The translations under genes were made by a program, and so were the position numbers. Below are positions 9,839 through 18,786 of a stretch of 64,000 nt of DNA, piece after piece. How positions within the stretch are numbered: position 1 is the stretch's first letter; every line of letters begins with the position of its first letter. Below the pieces are notes generated by a model. That model searched no databases, had not been told where the DNA came from, and saw nothing but the letters and a program-made list of their open reading frames with translations. The stretch is from Pseudomonas paralcaligenes (GTDB lineage: Bacteria; Pseudomonadota; Gammaproteobacteria; Pseudomonadales; Pseudomonadaceae), in contig NZ_BPFX01000007.1 in NCBI RefSeq assembly GCF_019655855.1, forward strand, positions 248,001 to 312,000, in the 5' to 3' direction.

Positions 9839-10290
9839 TGCTTGGCCTCGTCCCCGGCGGGCAGCCGGCCGCTGTCCTTCAGCGCCTTGGTGACCTCCGG
9901 CGGCATGTAGTTCTCGTCGTGCTTGGCCAGCACCTCGTCGGCCACCAGCACGCCCTCGTCGTTGAGCTTGCCGAGGGCGACGATGCCCTGCTTCTCGCGG
10001 AACAGGTCCGGCAGGATGCCCTGGTAGCGGATGGTCACGCTCTTGACGAAGTCGGTGACCACGAACTCCACCTGCAGCGAATCGGCGGAACGCTTCACCG
10101 AACCCTCGGCGACCATGCCGCCGGCGCGGATGCGGGTGTCCTTGGGCGCCTCGCCGTTGGCGATCTGGGTCGGGGTGTAGAACAGGTTGATATTCTCCTG
10201 CAGTGCGCTGAGGGCCAGGGCCACGGCGGCAGAGACGCCGACCAGGATGGCCAGGACGATGTACAGGCGTTTCTTGCGGACTGCGTTCAC
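9835..10290 (-). CDS. ccmE: Periplasmic haem chaperone CcmE
   Basis: 151 residues from a GTG start. Membrane anchor at 8-30, OB-fold beta domain, and the covalent haem site H124-DEN-Y128 ([13 protein letters not shown]). It takes haem from CcmC and delivers it to CcmF. The GTG start overlaps the ccmD stop by four bases, which decides the start; the frame is open further upstream, but that part is a shadow of ccmC/D. Confidence 0.97.
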   Translation of the reverse strand: MNAVRKKRLYIVLAILVGVSAAVALALSALQENINLFYTPTQIANGEAPKDTRIRAGGMVAEGSVKRSADSLQVEFVVTDFVKSVTIRYQGILPDLFREKQGIVALGKLNDEGVLVADEVLAKHDENYMPPEVTKALKDSGRLPAGDEAKQ

Positions 10291-10463
10291 TGTTGCTTCT
10301 CCCGGCGCAGACGGCGCGCCTCGTCTTGCAGGTAACGCCGGCGGGCCAGGATCGGCAGCGCGACGTTCAGGGCCAGCACCGCCAGGCTGATGCCGTAGGC
10401 CGACCACACGTAAGGGCCGTGGTGGCCCATGGCGAGGAATTCGCCGAAGGATTCGAAGCTCAT
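10287..10463 (-). CDS. ccmD: Haem exporter subunit CcmD
   Basis: 58 residues with one membrane helix (about 18-40), preceded by [14 protein letters not shown], the typical CcmD start region, and followed by a basic tail. It stabilises the CcmABC complex that releases holo-CcmE. Four-base overlaps with ccmC and ccmE frame it precisely. Confidence 0.94.
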   Translation of the reverse strand: MSFESFGEFLAMGHHGPYVWSAYGISLAVLALNVALPILARRRYLQDEARRLRREKQQ

Positions 10464-11215
10464 GCCCTGCCCTCCACCAGCCGCGCGATCTCGGCCTTCA
10501 CCCAGCTGCTGCGGGCCTCGCGCTTGAGCACCTCGGTGCGCATGCGGTAGAGCAGCACGGCGCCGAGGAAGCAGTAGAAGCCGAGCACGCAGAGCAGCAG
10601 CGGCAGCCACATCTCGACGTTCATGCTGGCCTTGCCGGTGACCTTGAAGGTGGCCGGCTGGTGCAGGGTGTTCCACCACTCCACCGACTTCTGGATGATC
10701 GGGATATTCACCGCGCCGACCAGCGCCAGCACGGCACAGGCCTTAGCCGCGCTGTCGCGGTTGCTGATGGCGTTGCCCAGGGCGATGACGCCGAAGTAGA
10801 GGAACAGCAGAATCAGCATCGAGGTCAGGCGCGCGTCCCAGATCCAGTAGGTGCCCCAGGTCGGCTTGCCCCAGATGGCCCCGGTGATCAACGCGATGAA
10901 ACACAGCCAGGCGCCGATCGGCGCGGCCTGCTGCAGGGCCACGTCGGCCAGCTTCATCTTCCACACCAGGCCGACCACGCCGGCCACCGCCATCAGCAGG
11001 TAGCAGGACTGGGCGAGGAAGGCCGCCGGCACGTGGATGTAGATGATCCGGTAGCTGTTGCCCTGGTATTTCTCCGGCGGCGCGAAGGCCAGCCCCCAGA
11101 CGATGCCGACGGCGAGCAGCAGCACGGCGGCCGCGGCCAGCCAGGGCAGCCAGCGGCCGCTGCGCTCATAGAACCACTTGGGCGAACCCCACTGGTGAAA
11201 CCAGGTCCAGTTCAT
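10460..11215 (-). CDS. ccmC: Haem transport/handling protein CcmC
   Basis: 251 residues with six membrane segments and the tryptophan motif [13 protein letters not shown], flanked by periplasmic His residues; this is the CcmC haem-handling site that loads CcmE. ATG 11215 is preferred because the protein then starts MNWTWFH as in other Pseudomonas and is preceded by a purine-rich GAGACGAG. An upstream ATG at 11230 would add five residues. Confidence 0.95.
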   Translation of the reverse strand: MNWTWFHQWGSPKWFYERSGRWLPWLAAAAVLLLAVGIVWGLAFAPPEKYQGNSYRIIYIHVPAAFLAQSCYLLMAVAGVVGLVWKMKLADVALQQAAPIGAWLCFIALITGAIWGKPTWGTYWIWDARLTSMLILLFLYFGVIALGNAISNRDSAAKACAVLALVGAVNIPIIQKSVEWWNTLHQPATFKVTGKASMNVEMWLPLLLCVLGFYCFLGAVLLYRMRTEVLKREARSSWVKAEIARLVEGRA

Positions 11216-11236
11216 AACTCGTCTCATCATTCAAAC

Positions 11237-11259
11237 GTAGCCCGGATTGCGTCCGGGCC
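11237..11259. repeat. REP-like palindrome between ccmB and ccmC
   Basis: GTAG followed by CCCGGATTGCGTCCGGG, the same family as the element at 5277. It lies in the only real gap (62 bp) inside the ccm operon, where it may fold in the mRNA. Confidence 0.65.
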
Positions 11260-11277
11260 ACGTATCACGGTTCTTTC

Positions 11278-11949
11278 TTATTCGCCGACGCTGATTCGCA
11301 GTCCGGCGCCGATCGCAAAGGGTGTCAGGGTGACCGCCAGGGCGGTCAGGCTGGCCAGCCACAACAGGTGGCCGGCCGCCGGCAATCCTTGCAAGGCCGC
11401 CTGCATCGCCCCGGTGCCGAGGATCAGCACCGGGATGTACAGCGGCAGAATCAACAGCGCCAGCAGCAGCCCGCCGCGCTTGAGGCCGACGGTCAGCGCC
11501 GCGCCCACCGCGCCGAGCAGGCTCAGCACCGGGGTGCCGAGCAGCAGCGAGCCGAGCAGCACCGGCAGGCAGCGCCCGGGCAGGCCGAGCATCAGCGCCA
11601 GCAGCGGCGCCAGCAGCACCAGGGCCAGCCCCGAGAACAGCCAGTGTGCCAGCACCTTGGCCAGGACCAGAAGAGGCAGCGGGTGCGACGAAAGGACCCA
11701 CTGCTCCAGCGATCCATCCTCGAAATCACTGCGGAAAAGCCCGTCCAGCGAGAGCAGCACGGCCAATAGCGCCGCCACCCAGATCAGGCCCGGTGACAAG
11801 GTCTGCAACAGATTCGTTTCCGGACCGACGGCCAGGGGGAACAGCGCGATGACGATGGCGAAGAACACCAGCGGGTTGGCCAGCTCGGCCGGACGGCGGA
11901 ACAGCAGGCGCGCCTCGCGAGACAACAGCAGGAAGAAGACGTTGTTCAT
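11278..11949 (-). CDS. ccmB: Haem exporter permease CcmB
   Basis: 223 residues with six predicted membrane segments. The conserved [13 protein letters not shown] region and the FEDGSLEQ loop are typical of CcmB, the membrane partner of the ATPase CcmA. The start at 11949 overlaps the ccmA stop by four bases. The frame is open further upstream, but only as a shadow of ccmA. Confidence 0.95.
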   Translation of the reverse strand: MNNVFFLLLSREARLLFRRPAELANPLVFFAIVIALFPLAVGPETNLLQTLSPGLIWVAALLAVLLSLDGLFRSDFEDGSLEQWVLSSHPLPLLVLAKVLAHWLFSGLALVLLAPLLALMLGLPGRCLPVLLGSLLLGTPVLSLLGAVGAALTVGLKRGGLLLALLILPLYIPVLILGTGAMQAALQGLPAAGHLLWLASLTALAVTLTPFAIGAGLRISVGE

Positions 11950-12581
11950 GCGGCGCGGCGCCCCAGGTCCAGCACCTGATAGCCGGTGGGCTGCTCGCCC
12001 AGGGTGTGGTGGGTGGTCATCACCACCAGACCGCCCCGCTCGCAATGCCGTGCCAGGTGGCTTTCCAGCTGCGCCACACCCTGCTTGTCCAGCGCGGTGA
12101 AGGGCTCGTCGAGAATCCACAGCGGCGGCGCGTCCAGGTACAGGCGGGCCAGACCCACGCGGCGCTGCTGGCCGGCGGACAGGGTGTGGCAGGGCACGTC
12201 CTCGAAGCCGCGCAGGCCTACCGCCTCCAGCGCCTGCCAGATGGCCTCGCGCCCGGCCGGCTGGTGCAGGGCGCAGAGCCAGGCGAGGTTCTCCTCGGCG
12301 GTGAGCAGGCCCTTGATCCCGGCGGCGTGGCCGATCCACAACAGGCTGCTGCCCAGTTCGCCGTGCTGGCGGGCCAGCGGCCTGCCGTTCAGCAGCACCT
12401 CGCCCGCGGTCGGCTGCATCAGTCCGGCAAGCAGGCGCAGCAGGCTGGTCTTGCCGCTGCCGTTGGGCCCGGCCACCTGCAACAGGGTGCCGGCGCCGAG
12501 GTCCAACTCCAGGCCCTCGAACAGCAGACGCCAATCCCGCTCACAGGTGAGTGCAACGGCTTGGAGTCGAGGGCTGATCAC
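11946..12581 (-). CDS. ccmA: Haem exporter ATP-binding protein CcmA
   Basis: 211 residues. ABC ATPase with Walker [10 protein letters not shown] (38-46), signature [14 protein letters not shown], Walker [13 protein letters not shown] and the switch His (TTHH). It powers release of haem-loaded CcmE from CcmCD. It is the first gene of the operon. The 150-bp region upstream, shared with the divergent gene at 12732, should hold the promoter; no convincing -35/-10 pair was found there. Confidence 0.96.
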   Translation of the reverse strand: MISPRLQAVALTCERDWRLLFEGLELDLGAGTLLQVAGPNGSGKTSLLRLLAGLMQPTAGEVLLNGRPLARQHGELGSSLLWIGHAAGIKGLLTAEENLAWLCALHQPAGREAIWQALEAVGLRGFEDVPCHTLSAGQQRRVGLARLYLDAPPLWILDEPFTALDKQGVAQLESHLARHCERGGLVVMTTHHTLGEQPTGYQVLDLGRRAA

Positions 12582-12731
12582 TGCATGGCTTCCCGGAGGG
12601 GTTCAAGTCGGAGGGGGGGCCGGCCGCTATACTGTGGCAAGTTGACCATAGAGCCAGCCCGAACGGGGCGGCATTATACATGTCGGGCTTCCCCCTCCGA
12701 AGCCGGCTTTTTGACAGGGTGTGACCCGGCC

Positions 12732-14279
12732 ATGGCAGAAATCAGCAGTCCTCGCCCGCTTCCCGCGACACCCCCGGCCATTCGCCCTTCCAATCCCAAC
12801 ACCGCCGACCTGGCGGTGAAGCTGCTGCAGCCGCTGGAAGGCATGCTGGCCGCCGGCGAGACCGCCAAGGCCGAGGTGCTGGCGGCGAAGGAAGTGGCGC
12901 AGAGCTTCCAGCTCCTGCTCAAGCTGACCCTGAACGGCGGCAAGCAGACCACCCTTGAGGCCAGCAGCCCGCGCCCCCTGGCCCAGGGCACCACGGTGGC
13001 CGTCACCGCGATCTCCGAAACCCGCCTGGCCCTGGCGCTGCAAGGCGGCGACACCAAGCTGCTGAGCAGCCTGGACCTGGAGCAGCTGCCGGCCGGCACC
13101 GTGCTGCAGGGCAAGGTCGAGTCCCGCGAGCAGATCGTCCAGCTCAAGGCCCAGCAGACCCTCTACCGAGTGGTGGTCAACCTGCTCAACACCTCCCTGG
13201 CCGGCAGCAAGCTGAACGTCGAGACGCCGCTGCCGCTGCCCATCGGCAGCCTGCTCACCGCCCAGGTACAGGGCAGCCAGAACCTCGCTTTCCTGCCGCT
13301 CAGCGGGCGCCTGGATCAGCTGGTGCTGGGCGAGCAGCTGGCCGCCCAGCAGGGGCGCCAGGGCTCGCTCGAAGGCCTGTTCAAGGGCCTGCAGGGCATG
13401 GCCCGGCAGGACGGCCTGCCGGCGGAGCTGCGCGCCACCGTCGACAAGCTGCTCGGGCTGATGCCCGACGGCAAGCAGCTGGGCAGCGCCGACGGCCTGG
13501 CCAAGGCCCTGGAGCAGAGCGGCGTGTTCCTCGAAGCCAAGCTGCTCAGCGGGCACACCCAGAACCTGCCGCAGGACCTGAAGGCCAATCTGCTGAAGCT
13601 GGTGGCGCAGCTGCTGCCCAGCCTGCCCGGCGGTGCCCCCCTGCCCGCCGCCAGCGCGAGCAGCGCCCTGGCCCAGGCCCTGCCCGCCTTCGTTCGCAAC
13701 GCGCTCGGCGCGCTCGGCCAGGTCAGCCTGCGCCAGCAGGCGATGAGCTTCCCCCTGCCCTCGCGCCTGCTGCAGTCGATGGATCAGGAAGCCGATCTGG
13801 AAACCCTGTTGAAGCTGGCCGCCGCCGCCGTGTCGCGGTTGCAGACCCACCAGTTGTCGAGCCTGGCGCAGACCCAGGTGACGCCGGAAGGCAACCTGCT
13901 GACCACCTGGCAGCTGGAGCTGCCGATGCGCAATCAGCATGACGTGGTGCCGCTGCAGGTCAAACTGCAGCGGGAGGAACAGGGCGCGGAGAGCCGCAAG
14001 GAGCAGAAGGAGACGCTGTGGCGGGTCGAGCTGGCCTTCGACCTCGACCCGCTGGGCCCGCTGCAGGTGCAGGCCCAGCTGCTGCGCGGCAGCCTGTCCA
14101 GCCAACTGTGGGCCGAGCGCGCCGCCACCGTCGAGCTGATCACCGGGGAGCTGGACAACCTGCGCCAGCGCCTGCTCGGCGCCGGCCTCGAGGTCGGCGA
14201 GCTGAGCTGCCGCCAGGGCATGCCGCCGCAGGGGCCGAAGACCCATCTGGAACAGCGCTGGGTGGATGAAACCGCATGA
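12732..14279 (+). CDS. Second FliK-like protein (flagellar hook-length control domain)
   Basis: 515 residues. The C-terminal ~130 residues (LTTWQLELPMRNQHDVVPLQVKL, WRVELAFDLDPLGPLQVQAQLL, LSSQLWAERAATVELI) match the Flg_hook domain of FliK. The N-terminal region is long, Leu/Gln-rich and low-complexity, as in FliK-type rulers. The bona fide fliK is at 35791-37095, so this is a paralogue. It is followed by a FlhB-like gene in an ATGA overlap, so the pair mimics the FliK-FlhB specificity-switch partners. Other Pseudomonas genomes carry such a gene next to ccmA. Its job is unproven. Confidence 0.82.
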   Translation: MAEISSPRPLPATPPAIRPSNPNTADLAVKLLQPLEGMLAAGETAKAEVLAAKEVAQSFQLLLKLTLNGGKQTTLEASSPRPLAQGTTVAVTAISETRLALALQGGDTKLLSSLDLEQLPAGTVLQGKVESREQIVQLKAQQTLYRVVVNLLNTSLAGSKLNVETPLPLPIGSLLTAQVQGSQNLAFLPLSGRLDQLVLGEQLAAQQGRQGSLEGLFKGLQGMARQDGLPAELRATVDKLLGLMPDGKQLGSADGLAKALEQSGVFLEAKLLSGHTQNLPQDLKANLLKLVAQLLPSLPGGAPLPAASASSALAQALPAFVRNALGALGQVSLRQQAMSFPLPSRLLQSMDQEADLETLLKLAAAAVSRLQTHQLSSLAQTQVTPEGNLLTTWQLELPMRNQHDVVPLQVKLQREEQGAESRKEQKETLWRVELAFDLDPLGPLQVQAQLLRGSLSSQLWAERAATVELITGELDNLRQRLLGAGLEVGELSCRQGMPPQGPKTHLEQRWVDETA

Positions 14280-14623
14280 AGAAGCAGGACAAGCGCCCGC
14301 GCCAGGCCATCGCCCTCTCCTACGATGGCAGCAACGCGCCCAGCCTCACCGCCAAGGGCGACGACGAACTGGCGGAGGCGATCCTGGCCATCGCCCGCGA
14401 GTACGAAGTGCCGATCTACGAGAACGCCGAACTGGTGCGCCTGCTGGCGCGGCTGGAACTGGGCGACGCGATTCCCGAACCGCTCTATCGCACCATCGCG
14501 GAAATCATCGCCTTCGCCTGGTACCTCAAGGGCAAGCGCCCGGCGGGCTTCGTCGAGGAACCGGCGGAGCGCGACGTCACTCCACCATCGGGCCCGCCGC
14601 GGTTGGCGGCACCCCGAGAATGA
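14276..14623 (+). CDS. Small FlhB C-terminal-domain homologue (FhlB/FlhX type)
   Basis: 115 residues. Residues 8-90 align by eye with the cytoplasmic domain of FlhB after its cleavage site: AIALSYDGSNAPSLTAKG corresponds to FAVALKYDPAKGTAPMLLAKG, and IYENAELVRLLARLELGDAIPEPLYRTIAEIIAF to the FlhB C-terminus. It has no membrane part and lacks the NPTH autocleavage motif. It may substitute for FlhB-CC in export-specificity switching. Its last 47 bases overlap the convergent rhodanese gene. Confidence 0.85.
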   Translation: MKKQDKRPRQAIALSYDGSNAPSLTAKGDDELAEAILAIAREYEVPIYENAELVRLLARLELGDAIPEPLYRTIAEIIAFAWYLKGKRPAGFVEEPAERDVTPPSGPPRLAAPRE

Positions 14624-15044
14624 CGGCGTACAGTTCGCCCTCGTGGCCCTTGCCCAGCGGGAAGTCGAGCAGCTGCCAGGCGAAGTAGCCCGAGCGGAAG
14701 TAGTACACCTGCTGGAAGCCCCAGCCCACGGCTCGCCGGGCGGCCTCGGCGCTGTGCGGGCAGACCTCGCTGTCGCAGTACAGCACCAGGGGCATTTCCC
14801 GCGGCCAGTCATCTCCCTTGAGTTCCGCGAAGCGCCCATCCAGCGCCAGGTGCAGTGCGCCATGCACATGCCCCCAGCTCCACTCGCGCGCCGGGCGCAC
14901 ATCGATGAACAGCACCCCGTACTCGTAGAGCTGGCGCGCCTGCATTGCATTCACCGTGGTCGCTCCCCTGACTTCCAGCGGCGCTTCGCTGGCTCCCACG
15001 CTCGGCACGATCAGGCACAACAGCAACAGCAATGCGGCACGCAT
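14577..15044 (-). CDS. Periplasmic rhodanese-domain protein
   Basis: 155 residues. Signal peptide to about residue 18, then one rhodanese domain: YGVLFIDVRPAREWSWGHVHGALHL and the active-site loop YCDSEVCPHSAEAAR with the nucleophilic cysteine. It presumably handles sulfur transfer or thiol redox in the periplasm; the donor is unknown. The 3' end overlaps the FlhB-like gene on the other strand by 47 bases. Confidence 0.85.
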   Translation of the reverse strand: MRAALLLLLCLIVPSVGASEAPLEVRGATTVNAMQARQLYEYGVLFIDVRPAREWSWGHVHGALHLALDGRFAELKGDDWPREMPLVLYCDSEVCPHSAEAARRAVGWGFQQVYYFRSGYFAWQLLDFPLGKGHEGELYAVILGVPPTAAGPMVE

Positions 15045-15163
15045 GGCGGACCTCCTCGGAAGCCGGACCCCATGCGTTCAGGTTAGACGGAGGGAGGATG
15101 GCGCCTTGGAACCATTGGCGCCGCGAGGCGGGAGACTCAGAACCGGGAGGAGTAAGGAAGCGC

Positions 15164-15568
15164 TCAGGAGCGCTGCTTCTGGGCCTGATGCAGGCGGCTG
15201 ACCAGTTCCGCTTCGGCCTGGGACAGGCCGCAGGAATGGGTCAGGTCGTCGACGCTGGCACCCATGCCCACCAGGCGGGCGGCCTGGGTGAAGGACAGGC
15301 TGGTGGGATCGCGCTGCTCCATCTGGCTCAGCTTGTCCGGCAGCGGCGCCACCACCCGGCGCAGCTCATGCAGCTCCTCGCCCATGCGGATGCTGCCGGT
15401 GAGGTAGGCATCCAGGCGCCGGGAAATCTCCTTGAGGCGTTGATCGCGGAGTGCATCGCGCTCCTTCTGCAGCTCCGCCTGCTGGCGCAGCTTCAGCGAC
15501 AGCTGATAGCAGAAGCCGGCGAGCAGCACACAGAACAGGCCGAGCACGGCCACCGCGATCTCCAGCAT
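15164..15568 (-). CDS. DUF2802 family membrane-anchored protein
   Basis: 134 residues. One N-terminal membrane helix (4-24), a charged coiled coil (about 25-60), and a C-terminal helical part (TQAARLVGMGASVDDLTHSCGLSQAEAELVSRLH) that looks like a small helix-turn-helix-like module. This matches, by recognition, DUF2802, which regularly follows cheW in Pseudomonas chemotaxis clusters. Function is unknown. Three bases separate it from cheW, so it is in the same operon. Confidence 0.8.
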   Translation of the reverse strand: MLEIAVAVLGLFCVLLAGFCYQLSLKLRQQAELQKERDALRDQRLKEISRRLDAYLTGSIRMGEELHELRRVVAPLPDKLSQMEQRDPTSLSFTQAARLVGMGASVDDLTHSCGLSQAEAELVSRLHQAQKQRS

Positions 15569-15571
15569 GGA

Positions 15572-16051
15572 TCAGATGCTCTCCAGCTCGGACCACTCTT
15601 CCTCGCTCATCATCTTGTCCAGCTCGACCAGGATGAGCAGTTCGCCGTTCTTGTTGCACACGCCCTGGATGAACTTGGCCGACTCGTCGTTGCCGACATT
15701 CGGCGCGGTCTCGACCTCGGACTGGCGCAGGTAGACCACCTCGGCGACGCTGTCGACCAAGATGCCAACCACCTGCTTGTCGGCCTCGATGATGACGATG
15801 CGGGTGTTGTCGGTCACCGGCGCCGAGGACAGGCCGAAGCGCTGGCGGGTATCGATCACGGTCACCACGTTGCCGCGCAGGTTGATGATGCCCAGCACGT
15901 AGGCCGGGGCCCCCGGCACCGGAGCGATCTCGGTGTAGCGCAACACCTCCTGCACCTGCATCACGTTGATGCCATAGGTCTCGTTATCCAGGCGGAAGGT
16001 CACCCATTGCAGAATCGGATCTTCGGAACCTTGCGCTGACGATTTCTTCAT
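15572..16051 (-). CDS. cheW: Chemotaxis coupling protein CheW
   Basis: 159 residues, a single CheW SH3-like fold covering nearly the whole protein. Hallmarks: LGIINLRGNVVTVIDTRQRFGL and VGILVDSVAEVVYL. It couples chemoreceptors to CheA in polar arrays. A tryptic-like acidic C-terminus (MMSEEEWSELESI) is the form usual in Pseudomonas. Confidence 0.96.
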   Translation of the reverse strand: MKKSSAQGSEDPILQWVTFRLDNETYGINVMQVQEVLRYTEIAPVPGAPAYVLGIINLRGNVVTVIDTRQRFGLSSAPVTDNTRIVIIEADKQVVGILVDSVAEVVYLRQSEVETAPNVGNDESAKFIQGVCNKNGELLILVELDKMMSEEEWSELESI

Positions 16052-16126
16052 GTCCCTAGCCTCAAGTTCGCGGGTGAGCCCGCTTGTCGTTAACTATAGA
16101 GCCCCGTACGGACGAGGGCGTTGCAT

Positions 16127-16969
16127 TCAATGCGCGCGGGCCTGGCCCTTGCGCGTGGCGCCGCTGGCGATCAGCTCGGCCAGGGCCGAGACGTCCAGCA
16201 GCGCGCACATGTGTTCGATCACGGTACCGGCCAGCCAGGGGCGCTGCGAGCGCTGGCTGCGCCATTTGATCTCGCTCGGGTCCAGGCGGATCGAGCGGCT
16301 GACCTGATGCACGGCCAGGCCCCATTCGTAGCCCTGCACGGAAATCACGTACTGCAGCCCTTCGCGGAAGTCTTCGCGATAACGCTCGGGCATCACCCAG
16401 CGGGCGGTGTCCAGCACCTTCAGGTTGCCGGCCTGGCCCGGCAGGATACCGAGAAACCAGTCCGGCTGGCCAAACAGCGGCGTCAGCTCGGTTCCCGCCA
16501 GGGGGTGGATGGTGCCCAGGCAGACCAGCGGCACCGCCAGGGTCAGGCCGGCCACATCGAACAACAGGCACTCGAAGGGTTCCTCGCTCCAGCTCGGCCG
16601 GCCGTCGAAGCTCGGCGCGGCGGCGGGCGCCACTTCGGGCACCGGTTGCACCTCGATCTCCGGCTCGGCGATCTCGATCCTGATCTCGGCCGGGGCCTCC
16701 ACCAGCGGCTCGGCGATCACCTCGGGCATGCGCAATTCGATGGTCGGCAGCACCTGCGGCCCGGGTTCCGCCAGGGCCAGCGGGCGGGCCAGCACCGGCC
16801 GGGCTTCTTCCCGACGGGCATCGCGCACCTGCTCCTCGAGCACGGCGGCCTCAAATTCGTCGAGGCTGACGCTCTGCTCCAGTTCGACAGCCGCCTCCTG
16901 CAGCAGTGCATCCAGGTAGGACTGCAAGGCCTGCTGAGGACGGGTGGCGGTGCTGGCGGTACGGCTCAT
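16127..16969 (-). CDS. parP: ParP-like CheW-domain protein for polar chemotaxis-array placement
   Basis: 280 residues. Residues 1-140 are Pro/Glu/Ala-rich and probably disordered; 145-275 form a divergent CheW domain (FECLLFDVAGLTLAVPLVCLGTIHPL; WGLAVHQVSRSIRL; RPWLAGTVIEHMCALLDV). With the ParA-like gene upstream it matches the ParC/ParP pair known from Vibrio and Pseudomonas, where ParP couples ParC and CheA to hold arrays at the pole. ATG 16969 is preferred; GTG 16981 would add four residues. Neither has a strong ribosome site. Confidence 0.85.
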   Translation of the reverse strand: MSRTASTATRPQQALQSYLDALLQEAAVELEQSVSLDEFEAAVLEEQVRDARREEARPVLARPLALAEPGPQVLPTIELRMPEVIAEPLVEAPAEIRIEIAEPEIEVQPVPEVAPAAAPSFDGRPSWSEEPFECLLFDVAGLTLAVPLVCLGTIHPLAGTELTPLFGQPDWFLGILPGQAGNLKVLDTARWVMPERYREDFREGLQYVISVQGYEWGLAVHQVSRSIRLDPSEIKWRSQRSQRPWLAGTVIEHMCALLDVSALAELIASGATRKGQARAH

Positions 16970-17054
16970 AGGATGGTCCACGAAAGTGTCTGTACAGCCT
17001 ATCGGCAGGGGTGGCCGGAGACTTGAACCCGGCCGGTCGGCCCGCGCGTTTGCA

Positions 17055-17843
17055 TCAGGCTACCTGAGAGGCCGGCTGCCCCGCCAGCAGGTGTTTGAGC
17101 AGGGCGCGGTAGGCGATCACGCCACGGCTGTTGCCGTCGAACTGGGAAGGCGTCAGCCCCGCCCGGCTGGCGTCGCGCAGGCGGGTGTCCACCGGCACGT
17201 AGGCCTGCCACAGGTGCTCGGGATAGGTATTGCGCAACACCCGCAGGGTGCTCAGGGAGGCCTGGGTGCGGCGGTCGAACAGTGTCGGCACGATGGTGTA
17301 GGGCAACGGCTGCTTGCGCGAACGGTTGACCATGTTGAGGGTGCTGACCATGCGTTCGAGCCCCTTCACCGCCAGGAACTCGGTCTGCACCGGGATCACC
17401 AGCTGCTGGCTGGCGGCCAGGGCATTGACCATCAACACGCCGAGCAGCGGCGGGCTGTCGATGACGGCGTGATCGAACGTGTCCCAGAGCTGCGCCAGGC
17501 TTTTGGCGATTACCAGACCCAGGCCGTTCTGGCCCGGGGACTGGCGCTCCAGGGTGGCCAGGGCGGTACTCGACGGCAGCAGCGCGATGCGCTCGTGGCT
17601 GGTCGACAGCAGCAGGCTGGCCGGCAGGCCCTGGGGCACGTTGCCCTGGTGCAGGAACAGGTCGAAGTTGCTGTGTTCGAGGGTATCCGGATCATGGCCG
17701 AAATAGCTGGTCATCGACCCGTGCGGATCGAGGTCGACCACCACCACGCGCTTGCCGGCCTCGGCCAGCAGGCCTGCCAGGGCGATGGATGTGGTGGTCT
17801 TGCCGACCCCACCTTTCTGATTGGCTACTGCCCAGACTTTCAT
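17055..17843 (-). CDS. parC: ParA-family ATPase ParC (polar localisation of chemotaxis proteins)
   Basis: 262 residues. Deviant Walker A KGGVGKTTT (10-18) with the signature lysine, switch I VVDLDPHGSMTSYFG and switch II FDHAVIDSPPLLG. No parB follows; the partner is the CheW-like parP 85 bp downstream, which marks it as the chemotaxis ParC (Soj-type annotation), not a chromosome-partition ATPase. It would form a polar gradient that recruits ParP and CheA. Confidence 0.88.
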   Translation of the reverse strand: MKVWAVANQKGGVGKTTTSIALAGLLAEAGKRVVVVDLDPHGSMTSYFGHDPDTLEHSNFDLFLHQGNVPQGLPASLLLSTSHERIALLPSSTALATLERQSPGQNGLGLVIAKSLAQLWDTFDHAVIDSPPLLGVLMVNALAASQQLVIPVQTEFLAVKGLERMVSTLNMVNRSRKQPLPYTIVPTLFDRRTQASLSTLRVLRNTYPEHLWQAYVPVDTRLRDASRAGLTPSQFDGNSRGVIAYRALLKHLLAGQPASQVA

Positions 17844-17895
17844 GCTCGTCGTCCTCCCGGCATTGTCGGGACCTTGCCGAGAACTGGCCGGTGCC

Positions 17896-18783
17896 TCACG
17901 GCGCCGGCGTCGAAAAATTGGCGGGACCGCTCTGTGGCGCCACCTCTGGAGCCGGTGGTGCAGATTGTGTGCCAGCCCGCCTCAGTGCGTCGTCCGGCTT
18001 GGCGTTGCCGCTGCCCACGCCACTGACGCTACGACGCACATCGAGGTTGCGCGAAACCACCAGTACCACCCGGCGGTTGCGCGAGCGCCCCTCGGCGGTG
18101 GCGTTGTCGGCCACCGGCTGGAACTCGCCATACCCCACCGCCGCCAGACGCCCGGGATTGACGCCGTCCATGGACAGCATCCGCACTATGCTGGCCGCCC
18201 GCGCCGCGGAAAGTTCCCAGTTGCTGGGATACTGGGCCGTGGCGATCGGCAGGTTGTCGGTGAAGCCCTCGACGTGAATCGGGTTTTCATACGGCGCCAG
18301 GATCCTCGCGACCTTCTCGATCAGCTCGAAGGCCGTATCGTTGGGCACCGCATCGCCGCTGGGAAACAGCAGGCTGGAATTCAGTTCGATCTCCACCCAC
18401 AGCTCGTTGCCTCGCACGGTCAGCTGCTCGGAGGCGATCAGGTCGCCGAAGGCCTCGCGCATGCTGCTGGCGATCTGGGTCAGCGGATCGATGGCGGAAT
18501 CGTCGCTGGAGGTGGTGCTGTTCGGATTGTCCTCGATCACCGAGCGGTCGGGCTCGGTGGTACGGGGCTTCTCCTCGCCGATGGGAATCGGCTTAATCGC
18601 CCTCTCCGGCTCGCTGAACACGCCGACCAGGCTCTCCGACAGGACCTTGTACTTGCCCTCGTTGATCGAGGAGATCGAATACATCACCACGAAGAAGGCG
18701 AACAACAGGGTGATGAAGTCCGCGTAGGACACCAGCCAGCGTTCGTGATTCTCATGCTCTTCGTGATTGCGCCGCCGGGCCAT
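17896..18783 (-). CDS. motD: Flagellar stator protein MotD (MotB family)
   Basis: 295 residues. Cytoplasmic basic start, then a single membrane helix with the proton-binding aspartate (WLVSYADFITLLFAFFVVMYS, Asp22). The periplasmic OmpA-like peptidoglycan-binding domain spans about 145-260 (IHVEGFTDNLPI; NWELSAARAASIVRML; GRSRNRRVVLVV). A low-complexity tail of about 45 residues (Pro/Ser/Ala) follows. It partners MotC as the second stator type of Pseudomonas, important for swarming-like loads. Confidence 0.94.
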   Translation of the reverse strand: MARRRNHEEHENHERWLVSYADFITLLFAFFVVMYSISSINEGKYKVLSESLVGVFSEPERAIKPIPIGEEKPRTTEPDRSVIEDNPNSTTSSDDSAIDPLTQIASSMREAFGDLIASEQLTVRGNELWVEIELNSSLLFPSGDAVPNDTAFELIEKVARILAPYENPIHVEGFTDNLPIATAQYPSNWELSAARAASIVRMLSMDGVNPGRLAAVGYGEFQPVADNATAEGRSRNRRVVLVVSRNLDVRRSVSGVGSGNAKPDDALRRAGTQSAPPAPEVAPQSGPANFSTPAP

Positions 18784-18786
18784 GGC

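Noticed and set aside
7994..9910. A 638-codon plus-strand open frame opposite ccmF
   Set aside because: Composition rich in His, Gln, Gly and Arg, no hydrophobic core, and wholly antisense to the certain ccmF gene: a GC-skew shadow.
12621..12680. TATACT / TTGACC / TATACA motifs in the ccmA-fliK-like divergent region as promoters
   Set aside because: No pair of -35 and -10 hexamers has a spacing near 17 on either strand.
15100..15122. GGCGCC pair upstream of the rhodanese gene as a terminator of the DUF2802 gene
   Set aside because: Only six paired bases, an 11-base loop and no T-run.
16998..17026. A FliA-like site before parP (TCAA...GCCGATAG on the minus strand)
   Set aside because: The -10 is good, but the -35 reads TCAA and the spacing is 16 instead of 15, so it falls short of the fliC and fliS sites.
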